Source of the DNA: an uncultured Flavobacteriaceae bacterium
Lineage (GTDB): Bacteria > Bacteroidota > Bacteroidia > Flavobacteriales > Flavobacteriaceae
Reading direction: 5' to 3'
Length of the DNA stretch: 64,000 nt
Assembly: GCA_947494205.1 (NCBI GenBank)
Contig: CANLUH010000001.1
Location: 372,001 to 436,000, forward strand
Of this stretch, positions 25,885 through 35,708 are shown in pieces (within the stretch, counting starts at the first letter, position 1; the number at the start of each line of letters is the position of its first letter). Position numbers and translations under genes: made by a program. The notes under the pieces are model-generated. The model did not search any database and was not told where the DNA came from. It was given only the letters and a program-made list of their open reading frames with translations.

Positions 25885-27897
25885 TTAATCTACATTGTCA
25901 TGTAAAAACGAGTTATTGTTACGTAATTGTATTTCGTCGTTATCATCGACTCCCAAACTTGTTCTAGAGGCATTAATTTCTGAAGAGTGTTGTGCTTCTT
26001 CTAAATTTAAACCTTGTCTCTTGTACGCAGGAATCTTTTCAATATCATCAATTTTAGAGTTATTGAATTTATGATTAAACGTTTTCATTTTTTGTCTACG
26101 TGTATCTGCTCTTTCTTTTAAGATATCAGATATAGAGCTATTCATTGGATCTAAATCACCACCTGCAGTTGGTTTTTCTTCAACTTCTGCCGTTTCTTCT
26201 TCAACCACTTTTTTCTCAAAAACAACATCTATTTCTTCTACTGCTTTAGGCTCTTCTACAATAGCTTCTTTTTTAGGATTCATTGCTGAATCTACCTCTA
26301 TATAATCGTCTAATTCTAATGTATGACGTATTTCTCCTGTTTCAGAAACTGTTGCTGCTGGTTTTACTTCTTCAGCATCTGTAACTTCTATGTTTTTAAT
26401 TTCACTTGTTAAATCGTGAACAATTGTTTCTTCTTGCTCTACTACTACTTCAATAGAAGGTTCGCTTAAAGGCATATCGAAGGTTAACGTAATTTGCTGC
26501 TCATTTTCGTCTTCAATCTCTTCTGTAGGTGTTACAGCTTCAACTGCTGGCTCAGTAGATGTGATTATAAAATCGTCTTCGTCTGTAAAATCAGCTAATA
26601 CTTCATCGTAAACAACATCGATATTTTTAATAACTTCAGATGTTGGTATTAATCCTAACTCTTCAAAAGTAACAGGTTTTTGCTTGTTAATTTGATCCAT
26701 TTCAAATTTACTAAGCGCATCTTCTGGTGGTGCTTCTACATCTAAAGTATGCTTTACTATTGGTGGCGCTACTTTTTTAGGTTGCTCTTCTACTTTAGGT
26801 TCTGGTGGTGTTACTACAGCATCCTTAGTTGTACTTAAGTTTTGCGCTATAGTTTGTTCGTCTTCTAATGCATGAATTACTTTTTTAGTTTCTGTATTAG
26901 AGATTTCATCTTGCTGCTCTATATTAAAACCTGTTGCGATAATGGTTACAGCAATAGATTCTTCTAACGATTCATCTTCACCAACCCCCATAATAATATT
27001 TGCACCATGTCCTGCTTCGTTTTGTATATGATCATTGATTTCTCCTATCTCATCAATAGTGATTTCTTGTGATCCAGAAACGATAAGTAATAATACATTT
27101 TTAGCTCCTGTAATTTTATTATCGTTTAATAACGGAGAGTCTAATGCTTTTGTAATAGCTTCGTGTGCTCTATTTTGTCCTGATGCTGTAGACGATCCCA
27201 TAATAGCTGTTCCACTATTACTTAATACCGTTTTAGCATCACGTAAATCAATGTTTTGTGTGTAATGGTGTGTTATTACTTCTGCAATACCTCTAGAGGC
27301 TGTAGATAGAACTTCGTCTGCCTTAGAGAATCCAGCTTTAAAGCCAAGATTACCATAAACTTCACGTAATTTATTGTTATTTATTACTATTAAAGAGTCT
27401 ACTTCTGCTCTTAATTTTTCAATTCCTTTTTGGGCTTGCTCGTTACGCATTTTTCCTTCAAACTGAAACGGCATCGTTACAATACCTACAGTAAGAATTT
27501 CCATTTCTCTTGCCATTTTAGCAATAATAGGTGCTGCTCCTGTACCAGTTCCACCTCCCATTCCTGCTGTAATAAATACCATTTTGGTATTAGAACCTAG
27601 CATGTTTCTTATCTCTTCGTAACTTTCTACTGCCGATTGCTCTCCTACATCTGGATTTGCTCCTGCTCCTAATCCTTCGGTTAAGTTAACGCCTAACTGT
27701 ATTTTATTAGGCACGCCACTATTTTGTAGCGCTTGCGCATCTGTATTACAGATTACAAAATCTACTCCCTTTATCCCTTGTTGAAACATGTGGTTAATAG
27801 CGTTACTACCACCGCCTCCAACACCAATAACTTTAATGACATTTGACTGGTTCTTTGGTAAATCAAATGAAATGCTTTCGAATTCCTTGTTGCTCAT
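25885..27897 (-). CDS. ftsZ: Cell division protein FtsZ with long C-terminal extension
   Basis: FtsZ is the tubulin-like GTPase that forms the division ring. The core (about residues 15-325) shows GVGGGGSNAINHM, the tubulin signature GGGTGTGAAP (about residue 113) and the NxDxxD-like T7 region QNIDLRDAK. Beyond it lies a tail of some 340 residues, strongly acidic and rich in Val/Glu/Pro-Thr, ending with IPAYKRQGLNL and a polar end. The total of 670 residues is far longer than the 380 of E. coli but usual for Flavobacteriia. It is the last dcw gene, 47 bases after ftsA, with its own terminator. Confidence 0.97.
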   Translation of the reverse strand: MSNKEFESISFDLPKNQSNVIKVIGVGGGGSNAINHMFQQGIKGVDFVICNTDAQALQNSGVPNKIQLGVNLTEGLGAGANPDVGEQSAVESYEEIRNMLGSNTKMVFITAGMGGGTGTGAAPIIAKMAREMEILTVGIVTMPFQFEGKMRNEQAQKGIEKLRAEVDSLIVINNNKLREVYGNLGFKAGFSKADEVLSTASRGIAEVITHHYTQNIDLRDAKTVLSNSGTAIMGSSTASGQNRAHEAITKALDSPLLNDNKITGAKNVLLLIVSGSQEITIDEIGEINDHIQNEAGHGANIIMGVGEDESLEESIAVTIIATGFNIEQQDEISNTETKKVIHALEDEQTIAQNLSTTKDAVVTPPEPKVEEQPKKVAPPIVKHTLDVEAPPEDALSKFEMDQINKQKPVTFEELGLIPTSEVIKNIDVVYDEVLADFTDEDDFIITSTEPAVEAVTPTEEIEDENEQQITLTFDMPLSEPSIEVVVEQEETIVHDLTSEIKNIEVTDAEEVKPAATVSETGEIRHTLELDDYIEVDSAMNPKKEAIVEEPKAVEEIDVVFEKKVVEEETAEVEEKPTAGGDLDPMNSSISDILKERADTRRQKMKTFNHKFNNSKIDDIEKIPAYKRQGLNLEEAQHSSEINASRTSLGVDDNDEIQLRNNNSFLHDNVD

Positions 27898-27944
27898 AAA
27901 TTCTTCTTTACTGGATCTATTCTTTTTATTCTTTATTATAATTT

Positions 27945-29276
27945 CTATTCCGCGTTATCTAAAAAATCTTTAACGCGTTCTGTTAAGGCATCTAAAAATG
28001 ATCGTTTCTGTTTTTTAGGTGCTTCAACTACTGGTTCGTCTTCTACATGGTCTTCTACTACTTCTGGTTCGTTTTCAATTGGCGCTTCTTCTACAATTGT
28101 TTCTGCTTTTTGGCGCTCTTGTCTTTTTAAACCATCCATAACTAAACCTACTGCTGTTGCAAATAACGGACTTGTTATTGTGTCGTCGCTATTGCCTGCT
28201 AAATGCTCGTTTGGATACCCAATACGTGTATCCATTCCTGTTATGTATTCTACTAATTGCTTTAAATGTTTTAACTGGCTTCCTCCTCCTGTTAATACAA
28301 TTCCGGCTATTAGTTTCTTTTTTTGTTCTTCGTGCCCGTAGTTTTTAATTTCTACATACACTTGCTCTATAATTTCCACAACTCTTGCGTGGATAATTTT
28401 AGATAGATTTTTAAGCGTTATTTCTTTAGGATCCCTACCTCTTAATCCTGGTATAGATACTATTTCGTTGTCTTTATTTTCTCCTGGCCATGCAGAACCA
28501 AACTTAATTTTTAGTAGTTCGGCTTGCTTTTCTATAATAGAACAGCCTTCTTTTATGTCTTCTGTAATTACATTTCCTCCAAAAGGAATCACTGCTGTAT
28601 GGCGGATAATCCCATCTCTAAAAATGGCTAAATCTGTTGTACCTCCTCCTATATCTATTAAAGCAACTCCGGCTTCTTTTTCTTCTTGGCTTAATACTGC
28701 ATTTGCAGAAGCTAAAGGTTCTAAGGTGATGCCTTCTAAATCTAATCCAGCACTTTTTACACAACGCCCAATATTTCTAATAGACGATACTTGCCCAACA
28801 ACAACATGAAAGTTTGCTTCTAAACGGCCACCATACATTCCTATTGGTTCTTTAATCTCTCCTTGCCCGTCGATTTTATATTCTTGTGGTAATACGTGAA
28901 TAATCTCTTCTCCCGGTAACATTACCAATTTATGCACTTGATTAATTAAGCGCTCTATATCGTCATCGTCTATAACCGTTTCTGAATTTGGTCTTGTTAT
29001 GTAATCGCTATGTTGTAAACTGCGAATGTGTTGCCCTGCAATACCAACAGTTACAGCTTCAATTTTTGCAGCTGCTGCAGCTTCTGCTTCTTGTATGGCT
29101 AATTGTATAGATTGTATAGTTTGCGTAATATTATTTACAACACCACGGTGCACACCTAAGCTTTTAGATTTACCAATACCTAAAATCTCGACTTTATTAT
29201 ACTCATTTTTACGACCAATCATAGCCACAATTTTTGTGGTTCCTATGTCTAATCCAACTGCTATATTATGCTCCAT
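27945..29276 (-). CDS. ftsA: Cell division protein FtsA
   Basis: The 443-residue protein is an actin-like ATPase that tethers FtsZ to the membrane. Visible are the phosphate-1 loop VGLDIGTTKI (residue 7 on), the SHS2-insert region, the phosphate-2 motif VALIDIGGGTTDL (about residue 203) and the adenosine motif VLTGGGSQL (about residue 325). The C-terminal amphipathic helix that binds membrane is RSFLDALTERVKDFLDN. An acidic linker (Glu/Val-rich, about 385-420) precedes it. The gene lies 3 bases after ftsQ and 47 before ftsZ, the classic order. Confidence 0.97.
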   Translation of the reverse strand: MEHNIAVGLDIGTTKIVAMIGRKNEYNKVEILGIGKSKSLGVHRGVVNNITQTIQSIQLAIQEAEAAAAAKIEAVTVGIAGQHIRSLQHSDYITRPNSETVIDDDDIERLINQVHKLVMLPGEEIIHVLPQEYKIDGQGEIKEPIGMYGGRLEANFHVVVGQVSSIRNIGRCVKSAGLDLEGITLEPLASANAVLSQEEKEAGVALIDIGGGTTDLAIFRDGIIRHTAVIPFGGNVITEDIKEGCSIIEKQAELLKIKFGSAWPGENKDNEIVSIPGLRGRDPKEITLKNLSKIIHARVVEIIEQVYVEIKNYGHEEQKKKLIAGIVLTGGGSQLKHLKQLVEYITGMDTRIGYPNEHLAGNSDDTITSPLFATAVGLVMDGLKRQERQKAETIVEEAPIENEPEVVEDHVEDEPVVEAPKKQKRSFLDALTERVKDFLDNAE

Positions 29277-29279
29277 AAC

Positions 29280-29999
29280 TTATACTTTGGTACATACAAC
29301 TTGGTTTTCAAATTGCAAATTCACTTTGCTATACTTGTTTAGCGTTTTATCTTTTATTGCTTTTTGATAAAACGCTTTTAGGTTATTAATTTTTTTGTCT
29401 AAATGTTTAAGTTGCCCCAATTGTACTTTGAATTGACATTGACGCAATTTTAAATAAATAGAATTATCTGCATTCTGATGAATCTCAACAACGTTAGTTT
29501 TTAAGAATTCATCATTATATATTTTGTTAGCAATTGTAAAAACATTTGCTAACTTTTTTTTATTTATTTCACCAGTAACTAATGGTACGCGTTCTGTATA
29601 GTTTTTAGACAACGGCATAAAACCACCTTGACTGTCAACATAATACGCACGAGCATTACTTACTCTTGCTATAGGTTTTTTTTGTTTAATCCGTGCTGAA
29701 AATGCTCCATTTACACCTACAAAAACTTCAGCGGATTCTATCATTGGGTTAGCGTTTAGGGACGCCTCTAGATTATTCAAATCTAAAGTTTCTTTGCGCA
29801 CACTCGTAGCTCCTTGTTGATTTTGTATTAACAATTTACTAACAGCCTCGTGCGTTATAAAAAGATTCTGTTCTCCTAAAAACTCAATTGTAGGCGTATC
29901 TACTTTTCTATCGTTATTTCTAACTGTTGCAAATGCGTATAGAAACACTGTTACAGCACATAACCCAATCATTTTTATGTAGTTCCAGTTAATCTTCAT
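29280..29999 (-). CDS. ftsQ: Cell division protein FtsQ
   Basis: The 239-residue protein has a short cytoplasmic start, one membrane segment (about 9-27) and a periplasmic part with a POTRA-like segment (IEFLGEQNLFITHEAVSKLL) followed by the FtsQ domain (YYVDSQGGFMPLS, VPLVTGE). FtsQ links early and late division proteins, including FtsB/FtsL, in the inner membrane. It overlaps murC by 11 bases and precedes ftsA by 3, the conserved dcw position. Sequence identity in this family is low, so the call leans on domain pattern and order. Confidence 0.93.
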   Translation of the reverse strand: MKINWNYIKMIGLCAVTVFLYAFATVRNNDRKVDTPTIEFLGEQNLFITHEAVSKLLIQNQQGATSVRKETLDLNNLEASLNANPMIESAEVFVGVNGAFSARIKQKKPIARVSNARAYYVDSQGGFMPLSKNYTERVPLVTGEINKKKLANVFTIANKIYNDEFLKTNVVEIHQNADNSIYLKLRQCQFKVQLGQLKHLDKKINNLKAFYQKAIKDKTLNKYSKVNLQFENQVVCTKV

Positions 30000-31341
30000 T
30001 TAACAACAATTGTTTAATCTGTTTTACCTCTACACCAATATCTCCTGCTCCAATAGTAAGGATAATTCTTGCATTGCTTTCTTTTATTTTAGAGGCTATT
30101 TCTCTCTTTTCTATTAGTGCTTTTTTAGGGTTACTTATTTGTTGTAACAACCCCTTAGATGTTACACCTTCTATTGGTAATTCTCTTGCTGGATAGATAT
30201 CTAATAAGAGAATTTCATCGAATTGCGATAAGCTTTTTGCAAATCCATCTGCAAAATCTCTTGTTCTTGAAAATAAATGCGGTTGAAATATAGCTAACAC
30301 TTTATCTTCTGGATACATTTCTCTAACCGCTTGATGTACTGCATTAATTTCTTCTGGATGATGCGCATAATCGTCTATATACACTAAAGCATCGCTTTTA
30401 ATTTGATAAGTAAATCTACGCTTAACACCTTTGTAAGTTGCTAAAGCCTTAACGAGCTGTTGGTGGGGCGCACCGTATTCTACAGCCATCGCCAAGGCTA
30501 TTAATGCATTCGACAAATTGTGTCTACCAGGTAGGTTAAATTGAACTTGTTTTAGTACCGTTTTTGGTGTTTTTACATCAAAAATATAAGTACCGTTTTG
30601 TATTGTTATATTCTGAACCGTATAATCTGAATCGTCTTCTATACCATAAGTAATACCTTCTAGCGGTAATCCGTTTTTAATAAACAATTTCCCGTTTGGT
30701 TTAAGTTTTTTTGAAAAGTCTTTGAATGTTTTCGTTAACTCTGAAGCATCTCCATAAATATCTAAATGATCTGCATCCATTGAAGTAATGCAAGCTAAAT
30801 CTGGAGATAATGTTAAAAATGAACGATCAAATTCATCAGCTTCTACCACACTAACTTCTGTTCCGTTTTGTATAAGGTTAGAGTTATAGTTTTCACTTAT
30901 CCCTCCTAAAAAGGCTGTTAATGGCACATTACATTCGTGTAATAAATGCCCTAAAATACTTGTTGTCGTTGTTTTACCATGCGTTCCAGCTACTGCCAAA
31001 CAAAATGTATTTTTAGTAATTGCTCCTAAAATTTCAGAACGTTTTAAAACCTCGTATCTATTATTTCTAAAATAAGCTAACTCTTTATGGTCTTTCGGAA
31101 TTGCTGGCGTGTATACTACTAACGTTGTTTCAGGATTTAAAAAACGCATACCTACATTCGCCACAGAATCTTCAAAATGAACTGCAATACCTAAATCTAC
31201 CAACGCATCTGTTATCTCCGTTTGCGTTTTATCGTAACCAGCTACATTTTTACCATTAGCTTTAAAGTAGCGTGCTATAGCACTCATACCTATACCGCCA
31301 ATGCCTACAAAATAGATGTTATGTATATTATTTAAGTTCAT
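29989..31341 (-). CDS. murC: UDP-N-acetylmuramate--L-alanine ligase
   Basis: The 450-residue Mur ligase adds L-alanine to UDP-MurNAc, using ATP. The N-terminal UDP-binding Rossmann part starts YFVGIGGIGMSAIARY, the P-loop is AVAGTHGKTTTTS (about residue 115), and DADHLDIYG and YIDDYAHHPEE are family motifs for metal/ATP and substrate. The YAHHP motif distinguishes MurC from MurD/E/F. It lies between murG (19 bases) and ftsQ (11-base overlap). Confidence 0.97.
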   Translation of the reverse strand: MNLNNIHNIYFVGIGGIGMSAIARYFKANGKNVAGYDKTQTEITDALVDLGIAVHFEDSVANVGMRFLNPETTLVVYTPAIPKDHKELAYFRNNRYEVLKRSEILGAITKNTFCLAVAGTHGKTTTTSILGHLLHECNVPLTAFLGGISENYNSNLIQNGTEVSVVEADEFDRSFLTLSPDLACITSMDADHLDIYGDASELTKTFKDFSKKLKPNGKLFIKNGLPLEGITYGIEDDSDYTVQNITIQNGTYIFDVKTPKTVLKQVQFNLPGRHNLSNALIALAMAVEYGAPHQQLVKALATYKGVKRRFTYQIKSDALVYIDDYAHHPEEINAVHQAVREMYPEDKVLAIFQPHLFSRTRDFADGFAKSLSQFDEILLLDIYPARELPIEGVTSKGLLQQISNPKKALIEKREIASKIKESNARIILTIGAGDIGVEVKQIKQLLLNED

Positions 31342-31360
31342 ATTACAGCTTGGCTGTTGT

Positions 31361-32470
31361 TTATTTTTTATTTAGAAGTTTCTCAACTTCGTCTGCTATT
31401 TCTTTTGTTGCATTCACTAATGCTAATTCTTTTATATTTCTACTCAATTGTTCTTGTCTTTCCGTAGAAGCTATGAGTTGCGAAAATTTGTTTTTAAAGT
31501 CTACTTCCAAATCTTCTTGCGCTATTAACAATGCCGCATCTTTCTCTACAACTGCTTTTGCATTTTTGGTTTGGTGATCTTCTGCTACATACGGTGAAGG
31601 CACAAAAACAACTGGTTTTCCTACAATACATAATTCTGAAACAGATCCTGCCCCTGCTCTCGATATAATAAAATCGGCAGCAGCATAAGCGCAATTCATT
31701 TTATTTATAAACGCGTGTACCTGTACATGTTTAGTATTACTATAAATTTTATATTGATCGTAATACAACTTACCACATTGCCAGATAATTTGAAGGTTCT
31801 GCATCTGCAGAAAGTCTAACTCTCGTTCTAATAATTCATTAATCGCTTTAGCTCCTAAACTCCCTCCTAACACCAAAAGTGTTTGCTTACCTTCCACAAG
31901 ACCAAACTCTTTAACTGCTTCTGTTTTAGAGTTATTAATTTGTAGCAAATCTTGACGTACAGGGTTTCCTGTTTTTATAATTTTATCTTTTGGAAAAAAA
32001 CGTTCTAACCCATCATAAGCCACACAAATTTTCTTTGCTTTTTTAGCTAATAATTTATTCGTTATTCCCGGGTACGAGTTTTGCTCCTGTATTAGTGTTG
32101 GTATTCCTTTTGATGCTGCCACCTGTAATAATGGTCCACTTGCAAATCCTCCAGTTCCGATTACTATATCTGGCTTAAATTGATTGACAATTTTTCTTGC
32201 ATTCCATAAGCTATTTATAAGCTTAAATGGAAACATTAAATTAGCAAATGTTAACTTTCGTTGTATCCCTGTAATCCACAAGCCTTTTATATTATAACCT
32301 GCTTGTGGCACTTTCTCCATCTCCATTCTATCTTTTGCTCCTACAAATAGAAATGTGGCTTCTGGGAAACGTGATTTTAATTCGTTAGCAATTGCTATAG
32401 CTGGATAGATGTGTCCACCAGTTCCTCCACCGGATAATATAATTTTATATGTTTTGTCTTTACTACTCAC
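31361..32470 (-). CDS. murG: UDP-GlcNAc:undecaprenyl-pyrophosphoryl-MurNAc-pentapeptide transferase
   Basis: The 369-residue GT-B glycosyltransferase converts lipid I to lipid II on the cytoplasmic face. The N-terminal glycine loop [18 protein letters not shown] binds the lipid substrate, and [23 protein letters not shown] and [11 protein letters not shown] (UDP-binding) are all present. The start codon is GTG at 32470. A 227-base gap with two short repeats separates it from ftsW upstream, unusual within this otherwise tight cluster. Confidence 0.96.
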   Translation of the reverse strand: MSSKDKTYKIILSGGGTGGHIYPAIAIANELKSRFPEATFLFVGAKDRMEMEKVPQAGYNIKGLWITGIQRKLTFANLMFPFKLINSLWNARKIVNQFKPDIVIGTGGFASGPLLQVAASKGIPTLIQEQNSYPGITNKLLAKKAKKICVAYDGLERFFPKDKIIKTGNPVRQDLLQINNSKTEAVKEFGLVEGKQTLLVLGGSLGAKAINELLERELDFLQMQNLQIIWQCGKLYYDQYKIYSNTKHVQVHAFINKMNCAYAAADFIISRAGAGSVSELCIVGKPVVFVPSPYVAEDHQTKNAKAVVEKDAALLIAQEDLEVDFKNKFSQLIASTERQEQLSRNIKELALVNATKEIADEVEKLLNKK

Positions 32471-32536
32471 TTTTATTTGTTTCTAGGCTATTCTTGCTTA
32501 GTGAATCATTTTCTTTTTTAAATTTCTCTTTATAAA

Positions 32537-32560
32537 CACTTCGACAAGCTTAGTGCGACA
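32537..32560. repeat. Short repeat R2, variant copy
   Basis: CACTTCGACAAGCTTAGTGCGACA is a variant of the TTCGACTGCGCTCAG...TGACA element that appears 63 bases further on and again at 35681. It lies in the murG-ftsW gap. Confidence 0.45.
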
Positions 32561-32622
32561 TATTCATTTAACTTTAAATACTTATAACTTCAATATTATA
32601 ATTCTTAACCTTTTATTCTAAT

Positions 32623-32647
32623 CACTTCGACTGCGCTCAGTATGACA
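32623..32647. repeat. Short repeat R2, copy in murG-ftsW gap
   Basis: The core TTCGACTGCGCTCAG followed by TATGACA matches the element at 35681-35703 (TTCGACTGCGCTCAG then ACTGACA). Its GC-rich core stands out from AT-rich surroundings. Confidence 0.55.
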
Positions 32648-32697
32648 TCGTACTCTAACTTTTAACTTTAATACTTACAACTCCATGTACTTTTCAC

Positions 32698-33900
32698 TTA
32701 TATCGTTTCCGATAGAATTTCTAACGGGTTTACTTCTTCCTCTTTATGCTCTTCTTCTTTTTTTATTTCTTCTCGTTTAGAACTTACACTTAGTATTATC
32801 CCTATAGCTAAACAGGTCATCCAAATAGAAGTTCCTCCACTACTTATTAATGGTAATGTTTGCCCAGTAACAGGGAACAACTCTACTGCAACAGCCATAT
32901 TAATCATGGCCTGAAACACAATAGGCAAACCAACACCTAATGCTAAGAGTTTTCCAAACATCGTGTCTGACTTCTGCGAGACAATAACAATCCGAAACAA
33001 TAGCCACATATATAATACCATTAAAAACAAGCCTCCTATTAGCCCATATTCTTCTATAATTATGGCGAATATAAAATCGGAAGACGATTGTGGTAAAAAG
33101 TTTTTCTGTGTACTTTTCCCTGGCCCAACTCCTGTTAATTCTCCTGATGCTATCGCTATTTTAGCTTTTTCTATCTGATAATCTGCCTCTGTATCTTCTC
33201 CATTAGCATAATTTATAATCCTATTCTCCCAAGTTGTTACTTTTACATGCAAGGCTCCTGTTGATAGTTTTGCAATCATTACAAAAAACACCAATCCAAC
33301 TAATCCTGCAGCAAATATCATCCCTAAATACCGTACTGGATACCCTCCTAAAAACATAAGCACTACTACCATTAAAAATATAATTGCGGTAGTTGAAAAA
33401 TTAGAGGGTAATATTAGTGCTAGTATAGCAAATACAGGAACCCAAAGCGGCAAAATAGACTCTTTAAATGTGATTTTTTTATCTTTTATTTTTGAAAGAT
33501 ACCTTGCTACGTATACCATTAACACTACTGAAGCTAATGTTGATGTTTGAAACGACATCCCCACTATTGGAATTCTAATCCAACGACTTGCACTTGCACC
33601 ACCAATAGTTGTTCCTTGCATTATTGTTAGTACCAAAAGCACAAAAACTATAGGTATCATTATCATAGACAAACCTCTAAAATAGCGATAGGGCACTTTA
33701 TGCACACCGTACATTATAGTAAACCCTAAAAACAAATGCATAAAATGTTTTACAAAAAATGAAAAGGTATTTGTGCTTTCTCCTACATACGCTAAATTAC
33801 TTGCAGCACTATATACTGGTAAAAATGAGAATATTGCAAGCAGTGCCGCAATAGCCCATATTAACCGATCTCCTTTTATGTTTTTAAATACTTGTTGCAT
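32698..33900 (-). CDS. ftsW: SEDS peptidoglycan glycosyltransferase FtsW
   Basis: The 400-residue membrane protein has about ten membrane segments. It carries SEDS-family features: PYRYFRGLS, the GVGPGKSTQK loop after a large periplasmic segment, the EEYGLIGGL helix, and ISSGGTSIW near the end. FtsW polymerises lipid II at the septum with its partner transpeptidase FtsI, encoded upstream in the same cluster. The tail after residue 375 is a charged Glu/Lys stretch. It sits between murD and murG, separated from both by repeat-bearing gaps of 295 and 227 bases. Confidence 0.95.
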   Translation of the reverse strand: MQQVFKNIKGDRLIWAIAALLAIFSFLPVYSAASNLAYVGESTNTFSFFVKHFMHLFLGFTIMYGVHKVPYRYFRGLSMIMIPIVFVLLVLTIMQGTTIGGASASRWIRIPIVGMSFQTSTLASVVLMVYVARYLSKIKDKKITFKESILPLWVPVFAILALILPSNFSTTAIIFLMVVVLMFLGGYPVRYLGMIFAAGLVGLVFFVMIAKLSTGALHVKVTTWENRIINYANGEDTEADYQIEKAKIAIASGELTGVGPGKSTQKNFLPQSSSDFIFAIIIEEYGLIGGLFLMVLYMWLLFRIVIVSQKSDTMFGKLLALGVGLPIVFQAMINMAVAVELFPVTGQTLPLISSGGTSIWMTCLAIGIILSVSSKREEIKKEEEHKEEEVNPLEILSETI

Positions 33901-33969
33901 TCTATTTGTCCTTTTTTTGGACTGTACTCTTTTTATATTTTACCTAAACTCATTTGTATGTTAAAAATG

Positions 33970-34046
33970 AGCTTCGCTATTTTTTGTAAAACCATCCGAG
34001 TTTTTCATTTTGAAAAACACACCTTCCTTTTTTAAAGGAAGGAACT
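33970..34046. repeat. 77-base intergenic repeat R3, copy 1
   Basis: The element runs from AGCTTCGCTATT through CCATCCGAG to AAGGAAGGAACT, and contains two hairpins (GTTTTTC/GAAAAAC and CCTTCCTTT/AAAGGAAGG). Copy 2 at 35560-35636 differs at only a few positions. It lies in the 295-base ftsW-murD gap. Confidence 0.8.
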
Positions 34047-34195
34047 GGCTCCTATTTTACTACTTACAATCAAAGTCTATTTTAATACTCTAATCTCAAT
34101 TTTATGTTTGTTTTTGACTCCTTCTTTTGCAGGAATAACTAACGTTTTCTTTTAACATCATCAATCGTTAATCGAAAATCTACAATCAAAAATCT

Positions 34196-35533
34196 TTACA
34201 GATTTCTCACTGCGTCTTTAAATTGACGCCCTCTATCTTCGTAATTTTCGAATAAATCGAAACTTGCACATGCTGGCGACAACAACACATTGTCTCCCGC
34301 TTCTGCTATTTTGTAAGCAATTTTCACTGCCTCTTTCATAAACTGTGTTTCAACAATAACATCAACCATACTCCCAAAGTTTTCCATAAGCTTTTCATTG
34401 TCTATGCCCAAACAAATGATTGCTTTTACTTTTTCGTTTACAAAAGAGAATAACTCTGTGTAATCGTTTCCTTTATCTGTTCCTCCAACTATCCATACCG
34501 TTGGTGCTTCCATACTTTCTAATGCGTAGTATGTTGCATTAACGTTGGTTGCTTTAGAATCGTTTATATACTGTACTTTATTTATTTTAAGCACTTGTTC
34601 TAAACGGTGTTCTACGCCATGAAAATTTTCTAAACTCTCACGTATAGTTTGCTTTCTTATTTTCAATAAATGCGACACTGTTGATGCAGCCATAGCATTT
34701 TTAATATTGTGCTTCCCTTCTAAAGCTAGGTTTTTTGTTGGCATAATTATATTGTTATTATCTATTGTTGTTATTATATTTTCATCTTTTAAATACGCTC
34801 CGTTTTCTATTGTCTTTGTTAATGAAAAAGGTAATAGCGTAGCTTCTATTGTATTGTTTTTTAACCAATCGATTATAACTTCGTCGTCTGCATCGTATAT
34901 TAAATAATCTTCTTTTGTTTGATTTAATGCAATTCTAAATTTAGAATTGATGTAATTTTCAAACTTATAATCGTAGCGATCTAAATGATCGGGCGTTATA
35001 TTGGTTAATACTGCGATATTTGGCTTAAAATCTACTATTCCATCTAATTGAAAACTACTAATTTCTAATACATAGTTTTCAAAATCTTCTTCTAAAACTT
35101 GCTTAGCAAAACTATCACCTATGTTGCCAGCTAACCCCACGTTTAATTCTTGTTTTAAAACATGATGTGTTAACGATGCAGTTGTTGTTTTACCATTACT
35201 CCCTGTTATTCCAACTATGGTTGCATTGGTATATTTTGAAGCAAACTCTATTTCAGAGATTACTGGAATCCCTTTTTCTACTAACTTTTTTACTAAAGCA
35301 ACTTTATCAGGTATTCCAGGGCTTTTCATTACAACATTTGCATTTAGAATTTTAGTTTCTGTATGCTGTTGCTCCTCCCACTGAATAGCGTTATTTATAA
35401 GAACGTTTTTATACTTTTCTTTTATTTTTCCTTTATCTGAAACAAACACATCATAGCCTTTAGCCAGACCTAAAAGCGCCGTACCTACACCGCTTTCTCC
35501 GCTACCCAGTATTACTAATCTTTGTTTCTTCAA
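34196..35533 (-). CDS. murD: UDP-N-acetylmuramoylalanine--D-glutamate ligase
   Basis: The 445-residue Mur ligase adds D-glutamate to UDP-MurNAc-L-Ala. It has an N-terminal Rossmann-like start (LVILGSGESGVGTALLG), the P-loop VGITGSNGKTTTAS (about residue 108), NITPDHLDRY, YINDSKATN (typical of MurD) and a C-terminal LLSPACASFDLF motif that is diagnostic for the enzyme. It lies between mraY and ftsW, with intergenic repeats on both sides. Confidence 0.97.
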   Translation of the reverse strand: MKKQRLVILGSGESGVGTALLGLAKGYDVFVSDKGKIKEKYKNVLINNAIQWEEQQHTETKILNANVVMKSPGIPDKVALVKKLVEKGIPVISEIEFASKYTNATIVGITGSNGKTTTASLTHHVLKQELNVGLAGNIGDSFAKQVLEEDFENYVLEISSFQLDGIVDFKPNIAVLTNITPDHLDRYDYKFENYINSKFRIALNQTKEDYLIYDADDEVIIDWLKNNTIEATLLPFSLTKTIENGAYLKDENIITTIDNNNIIMPTKNLALEGKHNIKNAMAASTVSHLLKIRKQTIRESLENFHGVEHRLEQVLKINKVQYINDSKATNVNATYYALESMEAPTVWIVGGTDKGNDYTELFSFVNEKVKAIICLGIDNEKLMENFGSMVDVIVETQFMKEAVKIAYKIAEAGDNVLLSPACASFDLFENYEDRGRQFKDAVRNL

Positions 35534-35559
35534 TTTTCTTTTACTTTTCTTTTTGAATA

Positions 35560-35636
35560 AGCTTCGCTATTCTTTGTAAACCATCCGAGTTTTTCTTTCT
35601 GAAAAACTCACCTTCCTTTTTTTAAAGGAAGGAACT
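35560..35636. repeat. 77-base intergenic repeat R3, copy 2
   Basis: Same orientation and ends as copy 1 at 33970-34046. By eye there are about five substitutions plus one-base indels in an A-run and a T-run. It lies in the murD-mraY gap and is followed 45 bases later by an R2 element. Confidence 0.8.
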
Positions 35637-35680
35637 AATACTCTTTTAAATTTTTACTTCAATTTTTATATTCAAATAGT

Positions 35681-35703
35681 CTTCGACTGCGCTCAGACTG
35701 ACA
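35681..35703. repeat. Short repeat R2, copy in murD-mraY gap
   Basis: CTTCGACTGCGCTCAGACTGACA shares its 16-base core with 32623-32647. It ends six bases before the mraY stop codon. Confidence 0.55.
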
Positions 35704-35708
35704 TTTTT

